Of a DNA stretch of 64,000 nucleotides, positions 37,737 through 51,065 are shown piece by piece (position 1 is the stretch's first letter; every line of letters starts with the position of its first letter). The notes under the pieces are model-generated. The model was given only the letters and a program-made list of their open reading frames with translations. It had not been told where the DNA came from and did no database searches. This DNA comes from Epiperipatus broadwayi (Eukaryota; Onychophora; Udeonychophora; Euonychophora; Peripatidae), in the NCBI GenBank assembly GCA_028023455.1, contig JAQFVV010006256.1:992001-1056000 (forward strand), written 5' to 3'. The translations under genes were made by a program, and so were the position numbers.

Positions 37737-40700
37737 GCACATCAAGTGGTCTATAGAATTAAATTCAGCTAATCAGCTTGCAGTGCTGCATATTTTGGAG
37801 AATCAAGGGCCAATTTGTCAACAAGACTTGCCCAACACAGATATTTATACAATAGAGCCCTCAGAGACTAAAAACACATTTCAATATTTATAACCACTAG
37901 CAGAAAACTGGTCATAGATTCGAGTTAACAAAACAGAGAAAGAGGATAGAAAGCGGAAGATTAAAAAAGCATGTGGCAATAGCTGGTGACTGTTTTCTAT
38001 TAACAACAAAAAAAAAAAGTGTCCATATTTCAAAGAAATAGGCTATTTGAATATTTAAATTAAAATTGAATACGTGAATAGTTAAGTAAACAATTGATAT
38101 CAAGAATCATTTAATCACCACTATATGCCATGAATATGTTTAGTAAAAATATATTAAAGGCATGCTAAGCAGTAATAAAGCTAAATATTCTTGAAAAGAT
38201 TACTTTTTCTGTGTGTATTTTTATTTTACTAGATATTACATTGGCTTAGAAAAGAAGAAAATTATTAACGGTTGAATTATTAATATGAAAATAACTTGAA
38301 GCAATAAAATAGAATTTAAATACACTGTTAAATCACTCAACTCTATAAACAAAACAAAATTTGATAGAATAAATTTTAAAAAGAAACTTATCTCAGTTCT
38401 TTCCCTTCAGTGATTTTAAGCTATTCTATCTTTTTAAAAAATCTCCAATTTTGAGGGTTTTTTTGAAACATGTTTACATTAGCATCTATTAACTAATCTA
38501 TTTATCTGATTTTTTAACATGTTAGTATAAGAGAAATAGTCTTTCTTTTATCCTCTAAAGAAACTTCTTTTTGTTTAGCATTACAATTAATGCTTATCAT
38601 ATGCCCACTATAGATGTATACTTTTCTCACAATGATTTCTTCTGACTTAGCTTTTATCTCAACAATAAATTTTCTTTGCCTGCTTTTATACTCATACAGA
38701 TTGATCGTATAAATATATATTGTCTTATAGAAGTATCTTGGTTAGATCAACTTATAGAGACACTGCTTTATAGAAATATCTTGGTTAATTGGATAGTTTA
38801 ACTACTCTCAATTTTCACTTCACATTTAATTTATATAATATCTGAACTTTAGGTACAGCAAGTGATGATTAGTACACTCATTTTACGTTGTGGGTCAACA
38901 GAACATTTATAAAACAAGAATTCAAATAGTATGGAGTATGTCAACAGCTTTCTTCTTGATTCTGCAAACTTTAATTAAAATAAGTCTTCAGTTTTTATAG
39001 CATATATTAAAGAGTGTACAGATTAATAAGCAAAAGATTCTAGTTAAATATTTCCTTCTCTTAATTAGTAAAAATAAAATTGTAACTAATAAATTTTTGT
39101 TTTTCATTGTTGAAATCTATTTTTACAATTATATATATATATTAAAACAACATCTTTGTTTAGACAAAATAGTTTTCTATTTTTTTTACATTAAAAATTT
39201 GGATATTTTTGTCAGAGTCAGAAATAAATATATTAGAGAAATCTCTTTATTTAATTTTAAATAATTTATTTCAAAATATCACATCATTTATTTATTTATG
39301 TAAGTAAATTTTGTCTGTGTTTATTTGTTTTTTTATTTTATTTTAAACTTCAATGAGTATATGCACACACATATACTTAAGTTGTTATTCATTCATTATG
39401 TTGTGATCATGCATTATTGATAATTAATATTTTTCATATATGTAGAAGTATATAACAAATTTAACTATCAAATTGTATATTTTTTCCCACAGATTTGACT
39501 GACATTTCAATAATTAAACATAATGAGAGTATTCTGCAGCTAAAAAATATTCCTATTGTTCAAGAAGGCATTTCTTATGGAATAATGAAGCTTAATAGAA
39601 AGAATTAATTTGAAATTTTTATATAATCTAAAGTTAAAATTAATAGGAAAATTGTAATTTCCATTTATACTAACATGTTAATAAAAAAGAAAATGATGAT
39701 TAAATCTCAAAGTAATTGTAAAAGATAATTATGATATCTACAAATCTGTTGTATTAATGATATTATTGATGATGGGATCACTAATGTAGCATAATAATGA
39801 GTTGTTGTAACAAGTTTAGTTGATTTTAACTTGAATAGATGATGACTGTTTTCATATATGACTTTATTACTTTATTTATAAATATAGAGAATAAAAATTG
39901 AGTAAAGAAACTGATTTGTTTTGAGCCTTATAAATTTTGATGTTCTCTAGAGCAGATTTAAATTTTTATATTATTAATCACTATCTAATGTAAAACAAAG
40001 ACTGAACTTTCATAATGACTGTTTTGACAATAATCTAGTATCATCAGGTATACTAGAAATCTAAATATTTGTTTACCACATCAGAATGAAGTAGTTTGAA
40101 GTAACTTTTTTTTAAATCTGAGTCTAAGTAATATACTAAGTTTCTAAAGAGCTATTGTTATGAATATTAATACATGTTATTTTTTTTGTGTGTGATTAAG
40201 AAATGCTTTGATTCCTTGAAAATAAAATCTAAGTCAGATTCTGAAATTATCTTTTAATCTGGCCAACAAAAGAAAAATAAGAGTTATCTTTTACACTTCA
40301 TTTGGTCATCTTGGTGTCAATTCATCTCCAAAATATATAAACTTCTATTTTGTAATAGTGCATAATCAGAGAAAAATTATTATTTCAGGAATATTTTTTT
40401 TTTTATATATAAATAAACTTTATTTGCTTTCATTCATAAGAAGATATTCAAAACTGCTTTATTAAAAAGTTATTTCAACTCAATTTATTTATTAATATGT
40501 TTGACCATTATTAAGCATATTTAAGCTAGACCAAATTTTTGCAGAATAATTATTGCATTATAAGATGGTTATTTCTTAACTGGAATTTTAGTTTGCCAAA
40601 TATAACTGGAATTTATGAACGCTTGCTAAAAATTTTTGAAACCAGAATATCAGAATCTATTAGATTATAATATGATCAAAATGGGATCATAATTCATTAT

Positions 40701-40830
40701 ATAACAAAACAAAATTAATTTTTGCCGACTTATTTTGTCATGTGATATTTATTTCTTATATTGGGATTTATTAAATATTGTTTTAAATGCAATATATAAA
40801 TATCAATTAATTATTTAATTTTTAAAAAAC

Positions 40831-40900
40831 GTATCTGTGTATAATTGCTAATTATAATTTTAAAATGTTGCATCTGTATATAATTGCTAATTATAATTTT
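40831..40900. repeat. short near-tandem duplication upstream of an NCAPH exon
   Basis: The words GTATCTGTGTATAATTGC and GCATCTGTATATAATTGC, each followed by TAATTATAATTTT, lie at 40831 and 40870. The pair sits about 70 bases before the acceptor at 40971. Confidence 0.8.
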
Positions 40901-40971
40901 TGTTTTATGATGACTAAAATTTTGATGTAGTTTTTGTATTAATATTTTAATGTTTATGTCATTTTTAACAG

Positions 40972-41142
40972 TGTGATGGACCAGAGGAGGATGATGATGA
41001 AGAAGAACTAGGAAACTTTGTTGGTTGTGATGATAATACTCTTAATGTTTTTGGTCAAACATTAGATGCTACAGTTCTACAACAAACATTAGCAGATGGA
41101 ATATTATTGGCTGGAGATAACTTGATTCAGCAGCCATATAAG
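40972..41142 (+). CDS. NCAPH: NCAPH internal exon
   Basis: The acceptor TTTAACAG ends at 40971 and the donor GTAAAC starts at 41143. The exon has 57 codons and is phase 0 on both ends. It begins CDGPEEDDDEEELGNFVG, which matches the acidic D-D-E-D-L-D-x-L-F-V-G stretch of CAP-H that directly follows the ...NFCP segment, so no exon appears to be missing between 31215 and 40972. The remainder (ATVLQQTLADGILLAGDNLI) belongs to the less conserved linker. The many Asp and Glu residues make this a disordered acidic region between the Smc-binding ends of the kleisin. Confidence 0.92.
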
Positions 41143-42782
41143 GTAAACTAATAAATGATATTTAAAATAATATTAAATAATAATTTTTAATATAATTTTT
41201 TGTGTATATGTGTTTCTTAATGTATTTTTGAGTATGTGTAAGGGAAGGAAACTTTTACCATTTTTAATTTGTTTAATTTTTACTAAATTAATATTGTAAA
41301 ATGATTACAAAATAGTATAGATTTAAGAATTTTATAATACAGTAGATGGCAAACAGCAAAATACCGTCAATAAAGCTATTCCTATTGAACTGGCATTTAA
41401 TACATACTTGAACTTGTTTTGGGATTCATTATTATAATACAACCACATTATAATTTTATTTCAACCTAAAATTTATTAAATAATCAGATACCCATTTCCG
41501 TGCATAATTAATAATAAAGCATAGTATTATAACAAATTTGATTTTACTGGGTTTTGATTGTAAATAATCATAACACACGAACTTCATTTGATTGCATTTA
41601 AAATGATATAAAGAAACAGATGTTGATCTTTAATGAAATTGATTATGAAAAGAATGTTTTTCAAAATATAATTTTTAAATAATTAACAATTATGGAATAA
41701 ATTATCTAATACAATGTGTGTGAAAAATGTCATTTTTCTTCTATAATAGGAGAATTATGACAGAAATGAATTTAAATAAAAAGAATTTCTACAATGGCTT
41801 GCATTAAACCTTCAACTTTGGAACAGTCTTCTTTTTTCATTGTGTATAAAAATACAATGATAACATTATAATATTTATCCGACCTGTGAATTGGATGTTA
41901 ACAGTTTTAAAAAATTCGTCAAAATGGAAGACCAGTTACTGGGATAAATAATTTATAATAATAGTATTAAAATCAGTTTTAAATAAGAACATTTTTTACA
42001 AAAATATGTATTATACCTTCTTGATTTTGTAAATTTTTTTTCCAAAAAAAAAAGATACAATTTGATTCAAAAGATTGTTAGCATACTGAGCATGTTCAGA
42101 ATTTTTAAATCTTTTAATTGTACATCATTTTAAAATTTTCTTTTGCCTCCCCCCCCCTTTTTTTTTTTACAAAATTTGTGAAATATTATAACCCCCCCCA
42201 CACACACACACACAGTTCTTGAAATCATTAAACAATATCAGAACATACTAAAAAATAAAAATCATCTGCAATTATCATTTTAGTTTCAGGATTAATAAAA
42301 AAAAAAGGAATACAGGTTGAAATTATTCTGTCTCCTTAAATAAATATATCTTAATAACTACATATTTGCAAACAGTTAAACAAGAATATTGTTTTGAAAA
42401 AATTTAATCCTAATTATTTTGTAGTCACTTTTAATATAACCTGTATTGACTAATATTGTCAAGAATTATCCATCATAGCCTATATCCAACAAATTTGTCA
42501 TAAAATTCTGAGGTAAGCAAGAGTCATTAATACTATTAACTCTTCCTTAAGTATTTGATAAAGCAAATGTTTTAAATATTATTTAAACTCTTATGTTAAC
42601 TATTTATTACTAGTTTCTATATCATTGGTTGGAGAAATATACTGCTACATACATTTTAACATATGGTTTATTTTTATTTTTTTTTAATTTTCATTATAAA
42701 CTATATAATCAACTCTATAATAAAAAATTTCAAATTTTTTCCAATTCGTGAAAGTTTTATTTTTTTTAATTTTTTTAAGTGT

Positions 42783-42870
42783 CATAGCATCGGCCGGGAC
42801 ACGAACCCGCAACCCGGGCAACTGCCTGCAAGTGCAAGGCAGTCAAGCTGACCTCTCGACCACCAATGCA
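42783..42870 (-). repeat. tRNA-like SINE head or tRNA pseudogene
   Basis: On the minus strand a tRNA-like stretch holds an A-box-like region (GGTGGTCGAGAGGTCAG, about 42866-42850), an anticodon-arm-like hairpin (CTGCCT...AGGCAG), and a B box GGGTTCGTGTCCC (42808-42796). These are the internal promoter parts used by RNA polymerase III. Downstream on that strand comes an A-rich tract (about 42780-42740), as in a retroposed SINE. The spacing between boxes is slightly longer than in a plain tRNA and no clean acceptor stem was found, so I do not call a functional tRNA. Confidence 0.6.
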
Positions 42871-44241
42871 TGCCATTTCATACAGAGTTTAAAAGGATTT
42901 TTCTCTCTCACAATCCTTCTCATATAAGACTTTTGTGGTATTGTATTAGATACAACATGTTTTATCACTATTTATCATCAATACTGCTAAATCTAAAAGC
43001 AACTTCAGACTGAATTTTAAACAAGTTATATATCACCAAAATATCATATTATTTTTAGTTAAATTTAATATTTACTCTCAGTAACAATTAAGTAATAGAT
43101 TTTTTTTTTTCTGTTCTAGAATCTTTTTTTTTCTTTCGTAAATTTGAATAGTCAATGGATATTAAATGAATTTGCAATATATTCATATTCCCAAATTCAT
43201 TTTGTTATATGACTTGTTATTAGTAAGAGCTTGGATGTTAATACTGAATTTATTGCTTGATGTACAAATTCATTAAATGCACTATTAGATGTATGTTTTT
43301 TTACTAGCGAAGGTTTCAAGTTAAAAACTAGTCTAATGATAATAATACTATCTAGTATCTATTGATTACTCAAACTTAGAATAGATGGCTCTGGAGTTGA
43401 GTGAAGAAAACTGCTCCTAAAACCAGTTATATATTCTCAAAAGTATTTTTTCCTTAAAGGTTTTGTGGCATCTCAAAATAGAAGGAATGATTAAATGTGT
43501 TTCAAGATATTTTTGAAAAAAAAAAACCAACTAAAAATTAGATACCCAACTATTAGTCATGACAACTAAATTATGTAGTGTAATTTTGATAATTAATTTG
43601 AAACCAGGAATTTTATTGATTATGATTAGGCAATAATTTTAGTATTGTATTCAAGCACTGAAAAATTATTATTGATGATCATAAGTTGTCATTTAGTCTT
43701 AATACTTAATTGGCTAATTACCCTTTTTTTTTTCATTCAGAATATTAACATACTTATATACATGGTAATAGAAGTTGAATTTCATATTGCTTCAATTCAC
43801 ATTACTCGTTAAGATGGTTATTGGAATCTTACTTCCAAAAAAGCTAATTTTGTACTCATTAATCTTTTTATTGCAGATAAGTTCAGATTTTTTAATCTAT
43901 TTTTTTAGTTTAATTTAAAAAAGAAGTAATTGATTTAGCCATTCTGTTCTCAAAACTTCTTAACCAATACATTTTTATTTTTTTTTTAATTTTAATACAA
44001 TTTAATTTTTTTTTTTATGAGGATATAAAGTAACTAATATTATTTATTTAAAAAAAAAAAAGTACGTTCTATAAAATTTTATTAATCAATTTAATCACTC
44101 CTTATATGATTAAAACTTTCAAAATATTATTTCTAGTCTTTCATTCTACGGAAATACAAGATTGAAAACCTTTATACAGTATTTTAAATCCATCATCTTC
44201 TCTTTAATCAGTAGGAATGTTTTATGCAAACAAATAAAAAA

Positions 44242-44320
44242 AAATTTGTGATTTACGCAATAAAAAATTTGATTGGTTTTAAATTTTGTGACTTACGCAA
44301 TAAAAAATTTGATTGGTTTT
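44242..44320. repeat. tandem duplication, about 40 bp x 2
   Basis: The unit containing TTACGCAATAAAAAATTTG and ending GATTGGTTTT occurs twice in direct succession, with one substitution and one indel. Confidence 0.9.
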
Positions 44321-44846
44321 AAATATCCTTAGTCTTTAACTGCCAATGAAGAATCATGCAAAGTTTTAGATCCAGAAAACCTTTGAAACACTAATCTAAG
44401 AAATAAATTTTATTGTGAATCAAATATTGAAAGAAAAATTCACTGCTGTCACAATCAAGAAATTCTTAGTATCCGTTTACTATATCAATAATTTAAAAAT
44501 TACAATATTCCTACCTTCTTATCATTTGTATTTAAGTAATATTAAAGTTAAGTTTGATTTATATTACAAGAAATTTAGCTTAATATTAGCTACAAACTTT
44601 GAATATATTTATTAACAAATAGAATTCAGTTTTGATAAAAAAAAATTCAGTTTATTTCCTGTTTATTATTTAATGCTTAATTGTATTATTTGGTTGCTAA
44701 GAATTAATTGTAGATTTATATTGGACTATTTCCATCGTCTAATATGAGTATTGAATATCTTTAGAAAAATTTTATTTTATTTAAATATTCCAAATACCTT
44801 CAGCCATTAATAATAGCACATTAAACTGATTAATATATGCTCAGTA

Positions 44847-45625
44847 GAATTGGAACAAGAACAAAAATTGGCATTCTTAGATGTTCTTGTGACAAGACTC
44901 CCTCATGGCAAAATCGAACTACAGTTTGCCGAAAACCCACACATACAGGAAAATACCTAGCCTATACATTCAATCACAGTAAAAACACGAAACATGTAGT
45001 TATTTATCACTATGGAATAGAGCAAAAGAAGTTTGTTCAGAAACCAGTGATTTGGAAAAAGAAAAGATCTATATAGAACAAACTCTTACGAAAAATGGTT
45101 ATTCATCAACTGTTATTAAGAAAATGTTAAATCGACAACAAAAAGAGCCATCAAGGGGAAAAACAATTATTGGTACTGTAGTGTACCCATACATTCCAAA
45201 AATAGCAGATAAATTAAGGAAAATCTGTAATCAGTATAACATCAGAACAGCTTCCCAGAGCCATATCACACTATGAGGAATTCTAACATCTATAAAGCCT
45301 AAACTTGAAATGCTGAAAAAAAAACTGCATCTATGAAATACTATGTAAATGTGGAAGAACATATATTGGTGAGACCGGTCGTTCTATTGAAAAGTACTTG
45401 GAAGAACACAAACTGATAATTAGAAGAGAGAAAACATGTGTCCAAGGTAGCAGACCATGTATGTGCCAATGAACATGTGTTCAATTGGGAAAATACAAAA
45501 ATATTAGATAAAGAAGAAAAGGAACAAGGAAAAAAAATTAAAGAAACTGCTCACATGACAATGGCAAACAATCCCATAAGTCAACCTAGTGTGACTATGG
45601 AAACCATTAATCATCTTTGCTCTTA
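44847..45625 (+). pseudogene. Penelope-like RT C-terminus plus GIY-YIG endonuclease, broken
   Basis: Reading order: LAFLDVLVTRLPHGKIE (about 44868-44918), a frameshift near 44920, then RKPTHTGKYLAYTFNH (about 44930-44980), the FLDV...YRKPT.T..YL signature of Penelope-like reverse transcriptases. After a further frame change the frame at 45052-45276 carries KIGTVVYPYIP-like TIIGTVVYPYIPKIADKL and YNIRTASQSHITL. Another shift gives IYEILCKCGRTYIGETGRS (about 45324-45385), the GIY-YIG nuclease motif, then VADHVCANEHVFNWENTKIL and a stop near 45624. The usual catalytic YADD part of the reverse transcriptase is absent. At least three frameshifts are present. Confidence 0.88.
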
Positions 45626-45692
45626 GGAAAAAGTGGAGAAATCAGGAGAAACCTCATAGTTAAATATATGACATTTCTATTGACTGTTGCCT

Positions 45693-45781
45693 TTGGCTGG
45701 ATGGCTCAGTTGGTTAGAGCATTACCTTCAAATTCAATACTCAAGAATCTAAGAGTCCAGGTTCGAATCCATGCTAGTACT
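45693..45781 (+). repeat. tRNA-like segment inside the Penelope element
   Basis: TGGCTCAGTTGG (45702-45713) matches the A box of polymerase III genes, in a good D arm (GCTC...GAGC), and GGTTCGAATCC (45760-45770) is a perfect B box. The acceptor and T stems pair poorly and the anticodon arm is not clear, so this is a pseudo-tRNA or SINE head. It sits between the stop of the endonuclease frame and the terminal repeat. Confidence 0.6.
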
Positions 45782-45804
45782 GTTACTGATCAGGCCAGCA
45801 ACAC

Positions 45805-45835
45805 CTGAAGTAGAGGGGAGAATAATATCTCGAAA
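45805..45835 (+). ncRNA. possible hammerhead-like remnant in the Penelope terminal repeat
   Basis: CTGAAG (45805-45810) is followed by GAGA/TCTC that can form a stem around an AT-rich loop (45818-45831), then GAAA (45832-45835). Penelope-like elements are known to carry hammerhead motifs in their terminal repeats. Here the first box departs from CTGANGA by an extra base and helices I and III are not clear, so the call is weak. Confidence 0.25.
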
Positions 45836-48244
45836 TGTGCATATATTAATCTGTTTGATGTTTTACTAACAGTTGAATGTATTGGAATATTTAAATAAAG
45901 TTAAATTTTTCTAAAGACATTCAACACTCATATTAGATGATGGAAATAGTCCAATATAAAAATACAATTAAAACACCATCATCACAAAATCTTCAAGAAA
46001 ACACGAGGAATTAAGTTTTTGATTATGAAGAATTAATTATTTATAGAAGATTGTTCAGTGTTAATAATATTAGCCATGATGGTTGCCCAGTTGGCAATAA
46101 CAACACTGATTATAAGAAAGATTTTTAGTAATTAATATTAAGTTGAATTGGATTCAAAATTTCAAATAATGTCTTTTTGTAGAATTATTTTAACAATTGA
46201 TGTCTGATTTGGTATCTTAATTATTACTACATTATTATATTTTGAGTTTTTTTTTCTGCATTTTAGCCTTGTTTCTTTAGATTCATGATTAAATCTTGTT
46301 TGATTTTGTGCTGAAAATGATTGATACCTTTATTATTTTTTTTTATAAAATGCCTCAAGAAATTTATGTATTTATAATGGCAATGGAAACTTATTTGATA
46401 TTTGTATTTGGTATGCAGTAGTGTCCATTTAAAATTTATCTTTTGACTGATCTAAGATATTAACATCTTTACTTTGATCTGGTTTAATTTTATTTTTACG
46501 TTTTTTACGATCTATGGTTTGTTTGTTTTTTTTTCTAGTTTTTATACATTTAGATTTTATCTTTTCCAAGCAAATAAAATATAAAGCAAATTACATTATT
46601 AATAGTCAAATATATTTACTGATTTTGACATTTTCCATTGCAATTAGCTTAATTTTAATGAAATATTGTTTTTGCCCAATATTCATAAATTTGAGAAAAT
46701 ATTTTGGTTTTTGTCCATTACAAAGGAAATGTTTTACTGAATCTGTTGTTGATAAAAAGATGATGAAAATATTTGACAATGTTACTATTAGAATAAAAAT
46801 CTTTAAATTTAACTAATTAATTGCTGTCTCATTGTTTGACATAATAGTCTTGGATATGCCATAAATAACAAATAACTTTCTTAGAACTTATAACATGAAG
46901 AAATGGAATGTCAGTCACTTCCACACACATAGAAAAAACACCAATGGTTATTAAAATTTATTTTCCATGACAAAAAGCTGCTTGATCAATATGGAGTCTA
47001 AACTAAAGGCCTTCTGGTTCGCACATCTTTAATTGGCATGGTTTGTCTTATTAAACAGTATGTGTGGTTATGCATTTTGGACTTAATATAGAGATATGAA
47101 TAGGTCAAAATTTTCATTCTAACTTCATCAATTAATATTATGTAATAGTAGGCTAAGCACTTCATAACTGCTTCCAGGTAAAATAATTATTTTAGACTCC
47201 TTTTTTGTATCTATTTTTTTCTAATAAGTCATATTTACATATCCAGTAAGCATCATCTATTTATTTGTAGATTTTTGCTAACTTATATAGATCCATTTTA
47301 ATAATTTTTGAAATCCTAGATGGATAATTGACATAAAGTTTCAACATGAGAAATGTTTTTCCAATTAACATGTTATAAAGCAAACTTATCAGTTGCCAAA
47401 AAATTGAATCATTTTAATGTGCATGTAAATAGATGATATTTCATTATTTGCTGAAAGTTTATAGCTCTTCTGAAGAATAAAATGTTGCTGCTACAAATAG
47501 TTGGGATTTTTTAAAATTCTATATTGGTCTGAGTTAAAGAGAAAAATGCAATGGACTGTCAATCCCATTTTCATTCTTATGAGATAGAAAAGCATTAGTC
47601 CAACTAGTCATCCAAGATGTCTAAAATATTAGTTTTTTTTTTTCCTAATACTTGGATGAAATAATAATATTTTTTACTTTTGTAAGTGGTTTATCTTATA
47701 TGTATCTCACATGAAAACTGGATTTTTATTTAGCAGCCTTTACAGAAATTCAATTGCTTTTATTTGTGATAGAGAAAGCATCCATAATAATTAATTAGTC
47801 ATAAAAATAATTGGAGTTTTTTTTTAGTTTTAGGTATATAATTCTGACACCTATTTTTATGACCTAGGAATTGTAATTCTTTAATTTCAAAAATATAATT
47901 TTTAGTACTTATTTTAAATCCAATAGTTTTAAGTAGTTTTAGTACTTTTATAGTGGAAATCAAAATTTAGTTAGAAGTTTTAGCCACCAAAAGAAAATTT
48001 ATCAAAATATAGAAATATATAAGGAATATCATGAGTCAGCTGATGTACACATTGCGGGATCCAAATAGCAATTAATTAATTTTAAGCAATCCTTTATGAA
48101 ATACTATTACAATATTTTAGATGATTGCTTGCTAACAGGTACCTAAAGATGGCAATGGGGATATCAATATCTCTATAATGTGAGAAATATCTGATTGATG
48201 AATGTGAATAATTATCCAAGTGCACTAATAATTTCTATAAATTG

Positions 48245-48334
48245 TAATATCTTCATTATGAGTGATTATGGGTAAAATTTAAATATCGCTAATATCTTCA
48301 TTATGAGTGATTATGGGTAAAATTTAAATATCGC
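48245..48334. repeat. tandem duplication, 45 bp x 2
   Basis: A 45-bp unit starting TAATATCTTCATTATG and ending AAATATCGC is repeated twice with no visible difference, suggesting a recent event. Confidence 0.95.
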
Positions 48335-50789
48335 TTATTTATAATGAATAAATTGTTTTTATTACTGCATCTGCTTGTAACGTATCTAATTTTTCAACAC
48401 CTTAATAAGCAAGATTGGAATGAATTTCTCGATAACATTTAAATTTTTTATCAAAAATTTTTGATAAAATATTGGTTGAAATTTATTAGATTACCAATCT
48501 TTCTTTTAACCATTGCACATTAGGTTGAATAAATCATGACCCAATGTTTTACAGCACTCCTTGCTTCAACAAGTAATGGAAAATGTGAGATTCTTATTAT
48601 TAATTTTTTCACTATAATTTCACCAAAAAGTGAAATTGGAATGCTTCAATAATCTTTGATTACCTAGCTAGAACATATAAATTTCATTATTTTTATTGTC
48701 TCTCTGACTAACTCCTTTTTGAAATATTGGAGATTATTGATTCAAAGTCAAGTTCTATTATTATAGATATATTGTTTATTTTTAATTTGATTTTAAAGGT
48801 TGAGTTAAGTTTTAAATCATGAATATTGTTTTTTTTATGTCTTATATAATGGTAATTTCAGCAGTATCTGAGAGTATTGTCTTTGAGAATGGCTTTTGTT
48901 GGATATTTGTAGCAAGTCTTACTAGAATTTACTAAGTTTTTTAAAGATTTGTTTTATGAATTATATTTACTATTTTATCTGGTCATATAGAGTTCTAAAA
49001 AAGTTTTGTTTATTGTTAAAGTTTGATCAGTAGTTATCTCAGCTAAAGATATTTCTCTACTACAGATTTAAATTAATATTAGGGTCTATTCATTTCACAA
49101 ATGGAAGGATCTTTCAGTACATCACCCAGGAAATCTTTGAAATCATAGATAGTCTCTAGTTTTTTTAATTCAATAGCATAGTTTATTGTCATTTCATCAT
49201 TTGCCTAAATTATGCAAAGTAAAATGGTGTTTTTGCAATATTTGTAATGGTCTTGGAGAGAAATAAGCTGTTTTAATATCAATTACATAGTCAAACAATA
49301 GTTTGTATGGATGAATAGGAATTGCTTGCGATCGCAATACTTTCTGTTGCTAATCTACACATATTCATAAATGGTGTGATTTTTAAATCAGATTTATGTA
49401 TTTTGTTTGCTATTAGAAAAAAAATTACTGTGTCCAAGTAAGCAATTCCATTTTCAGGAATTCTTAAATTCTTCGAATGATTCAATTGTCAATAAAAAGT
49501 CATATAATAGAAATAATGTACATATGTGCTTCTCTTTCAATCTTTTTTGATATTCCATTAAATAGTTCAAAAGCTGAATTAGATATATATATCTGACAAA
49601 GTTTATTATGGTAAAATGAAATAAAAAGAACATTAGGTATATCTTTACTTTTGACATCTTGACTTCTAATGCTTTAATCTTTCAGTCAATTTAAATTATT
49701 ATAATGTTTCAAAATTTGTCCGATATGCTTTAAACTCTTATCTGATTGCATTTAATCTTTTAAGATCTTTGTTTTATGTACTGTGTCCTCTTTTTTATTT
49801 AAACTTTGATATGAAGTAATTCTTTAATATTTTTTGAAATTGTTTATTTACATTTATTCATGTACTATTCAATGTGTTACAGAACTATCTTATTGTGTTT
49901 ATAATATAAATAATTCCAGTTGTTTTTGCAGTAACTACATATTTAATATTAAACCATTCATAGTTTTATTTTTGATGACAGATGATGTGAATAATATTAA
50001 TATTTTTTATTATCATAATTAAATTACCTTTTTTGTTCTCAACTTTTTCTCATTAAAATTACACGTGAATATTTAAAAAATATAGTGAATAAATTGTAAA
50101 TAAAACTTCCACGAATCAAAAATATGATTTTTATTTTTTTAATAGATGCTCATATTGGGTCATAAGTATAGTGAAGTTTATAGTTTTATAGAATTTACAG
50201 TAAATTCTTCTAATTTTATAATTTTTTTATTTTATATTTATGATGTCTTAACAAAGGCATTGATGTATTTAAAAGTGAGCCTTGGTTATGCAATAATTTC
50301 CTCCATTGTATAATTATAAAGAATTTTAAATGTTATGTTGTTTATGGTATTATCTTAACCTGTAGTAGTTAATTTGTAGTGTATGTACCTGAGGAATGTT
50401 TTGATCATTGTTAACATTTCTTAAACTAATACCATTTTATATCTTTTAGATTTCTGTTAATTTATTTACTTTGATGAAGTGAATAGATCTAAGAACATTC
50501 AATTTGCTGTTTTTAGTTTTAGACAAATTTTAAAAAAAAGAAAGGCAATATTGTAAAAATGTTAAAATTATCTATAAGAAGTGTGTCAAAACCCTGCATT
50601 TACTTCTTTAATACTATTCCTTTAGATAAATGTATTAATGATTACTATTGATCATTTATTAGGCTGAAAATTATTATATCAAAAGATTTTAATAATATAA
50701 TGTGATTATGTTTAATAATGGAAAAAAAAAAGAAGCTCCAAAACAAACTGTATTAATCTTTCATTGAATGTAAAGTTTTTTATTTGAAC

Positions 50790-51065
50790 TAGGAATTATA
50801 AGATAATCTCTAACCTAATAAATGATTAATAATAATTGTTAATATATTTATCTACACTGGACAGTGTCAAAGATGTGAGTGCAGGATTTGACACATGGGG
50901 ATCAAATTATAGTGATTTGATATTGCCAAATATTAAACAAATGATGAAGACATTTAAAACATTGTGATGTGAGCTCACTGAAGAGTGCTGATTCTGCATG
51001 AAATGCATCTTGGGGTCATTTATTTTTTTCAGGTGGTTTTATTTATATATTATAAGAACATGTGG
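50790..51065 (+). repeat. interspersed repeat, copy 2
   Basis: This is the second copy of the dispersed repeat at 33190-33470, in the same orientation. It ends about 200 bases upstream of the NCAPH exon at 51265. It has no recognised coding capacity. Confidence 0.65.

Larger units (their letters stand above)
31216..40971 (+). other. NCAPH: NCAPH intron C (about 9.8 kb, phase 0)
   Basis: The intron starts GTGAGA and ends TTTAACAG. Stretches 31216-33180 and 37740-40830 show only AT-rich sequence. A weak direct repeat around the word CTTTAACAAATT occurs near 32092 and 32430. The rest is filled by an interspersed repeat, a palindromic MITE, an LTR-like block and an inverted retrozyme-like element, listed separately. 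Confidence 0.8.
44706..45966 (+). mobile_element. Penelope-like element, 5'-truncated, flanked by inverted terminal repeats
   Basis: The left flank 44706-44840 is the reverse complement of 45838-45966. Mirrored words include ATATTGGACTATTTCCATC, TCTAATATGAGT, TCTTTAGAAAAATTT and ATTAATATATGC. Between them lies the C-terminal part of a Penelope-like reverse transcriptase and its GIY-YIG endonuclease. Penelope elements are known for terminal repeats (pLTRs) that may lie in inverted orientation, which matches this layout. Only a small part of the reverse transcriptase is left, so the copy is dead. Confidence 0.85.

Noticed and set aside
39493-39608. A CACAG-bounded stretch resembling an exon
   Set aside because: The frame right after the acceptor hits a stop, and the neighbouring NCAPH exons join without a gap in the conserved protein.
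42783-42870. Functional tRNA gene on the minus strand
   Set aside because: The box spacing is stretched, the acceptor stem is not clear, and an A-rich tail follows, which fits a SINE better.
46514-46816. 100-codon open frame rich in Phe and Ile
   Set aside because: The composition follows the AT-rich background and nothing in it is conserved.
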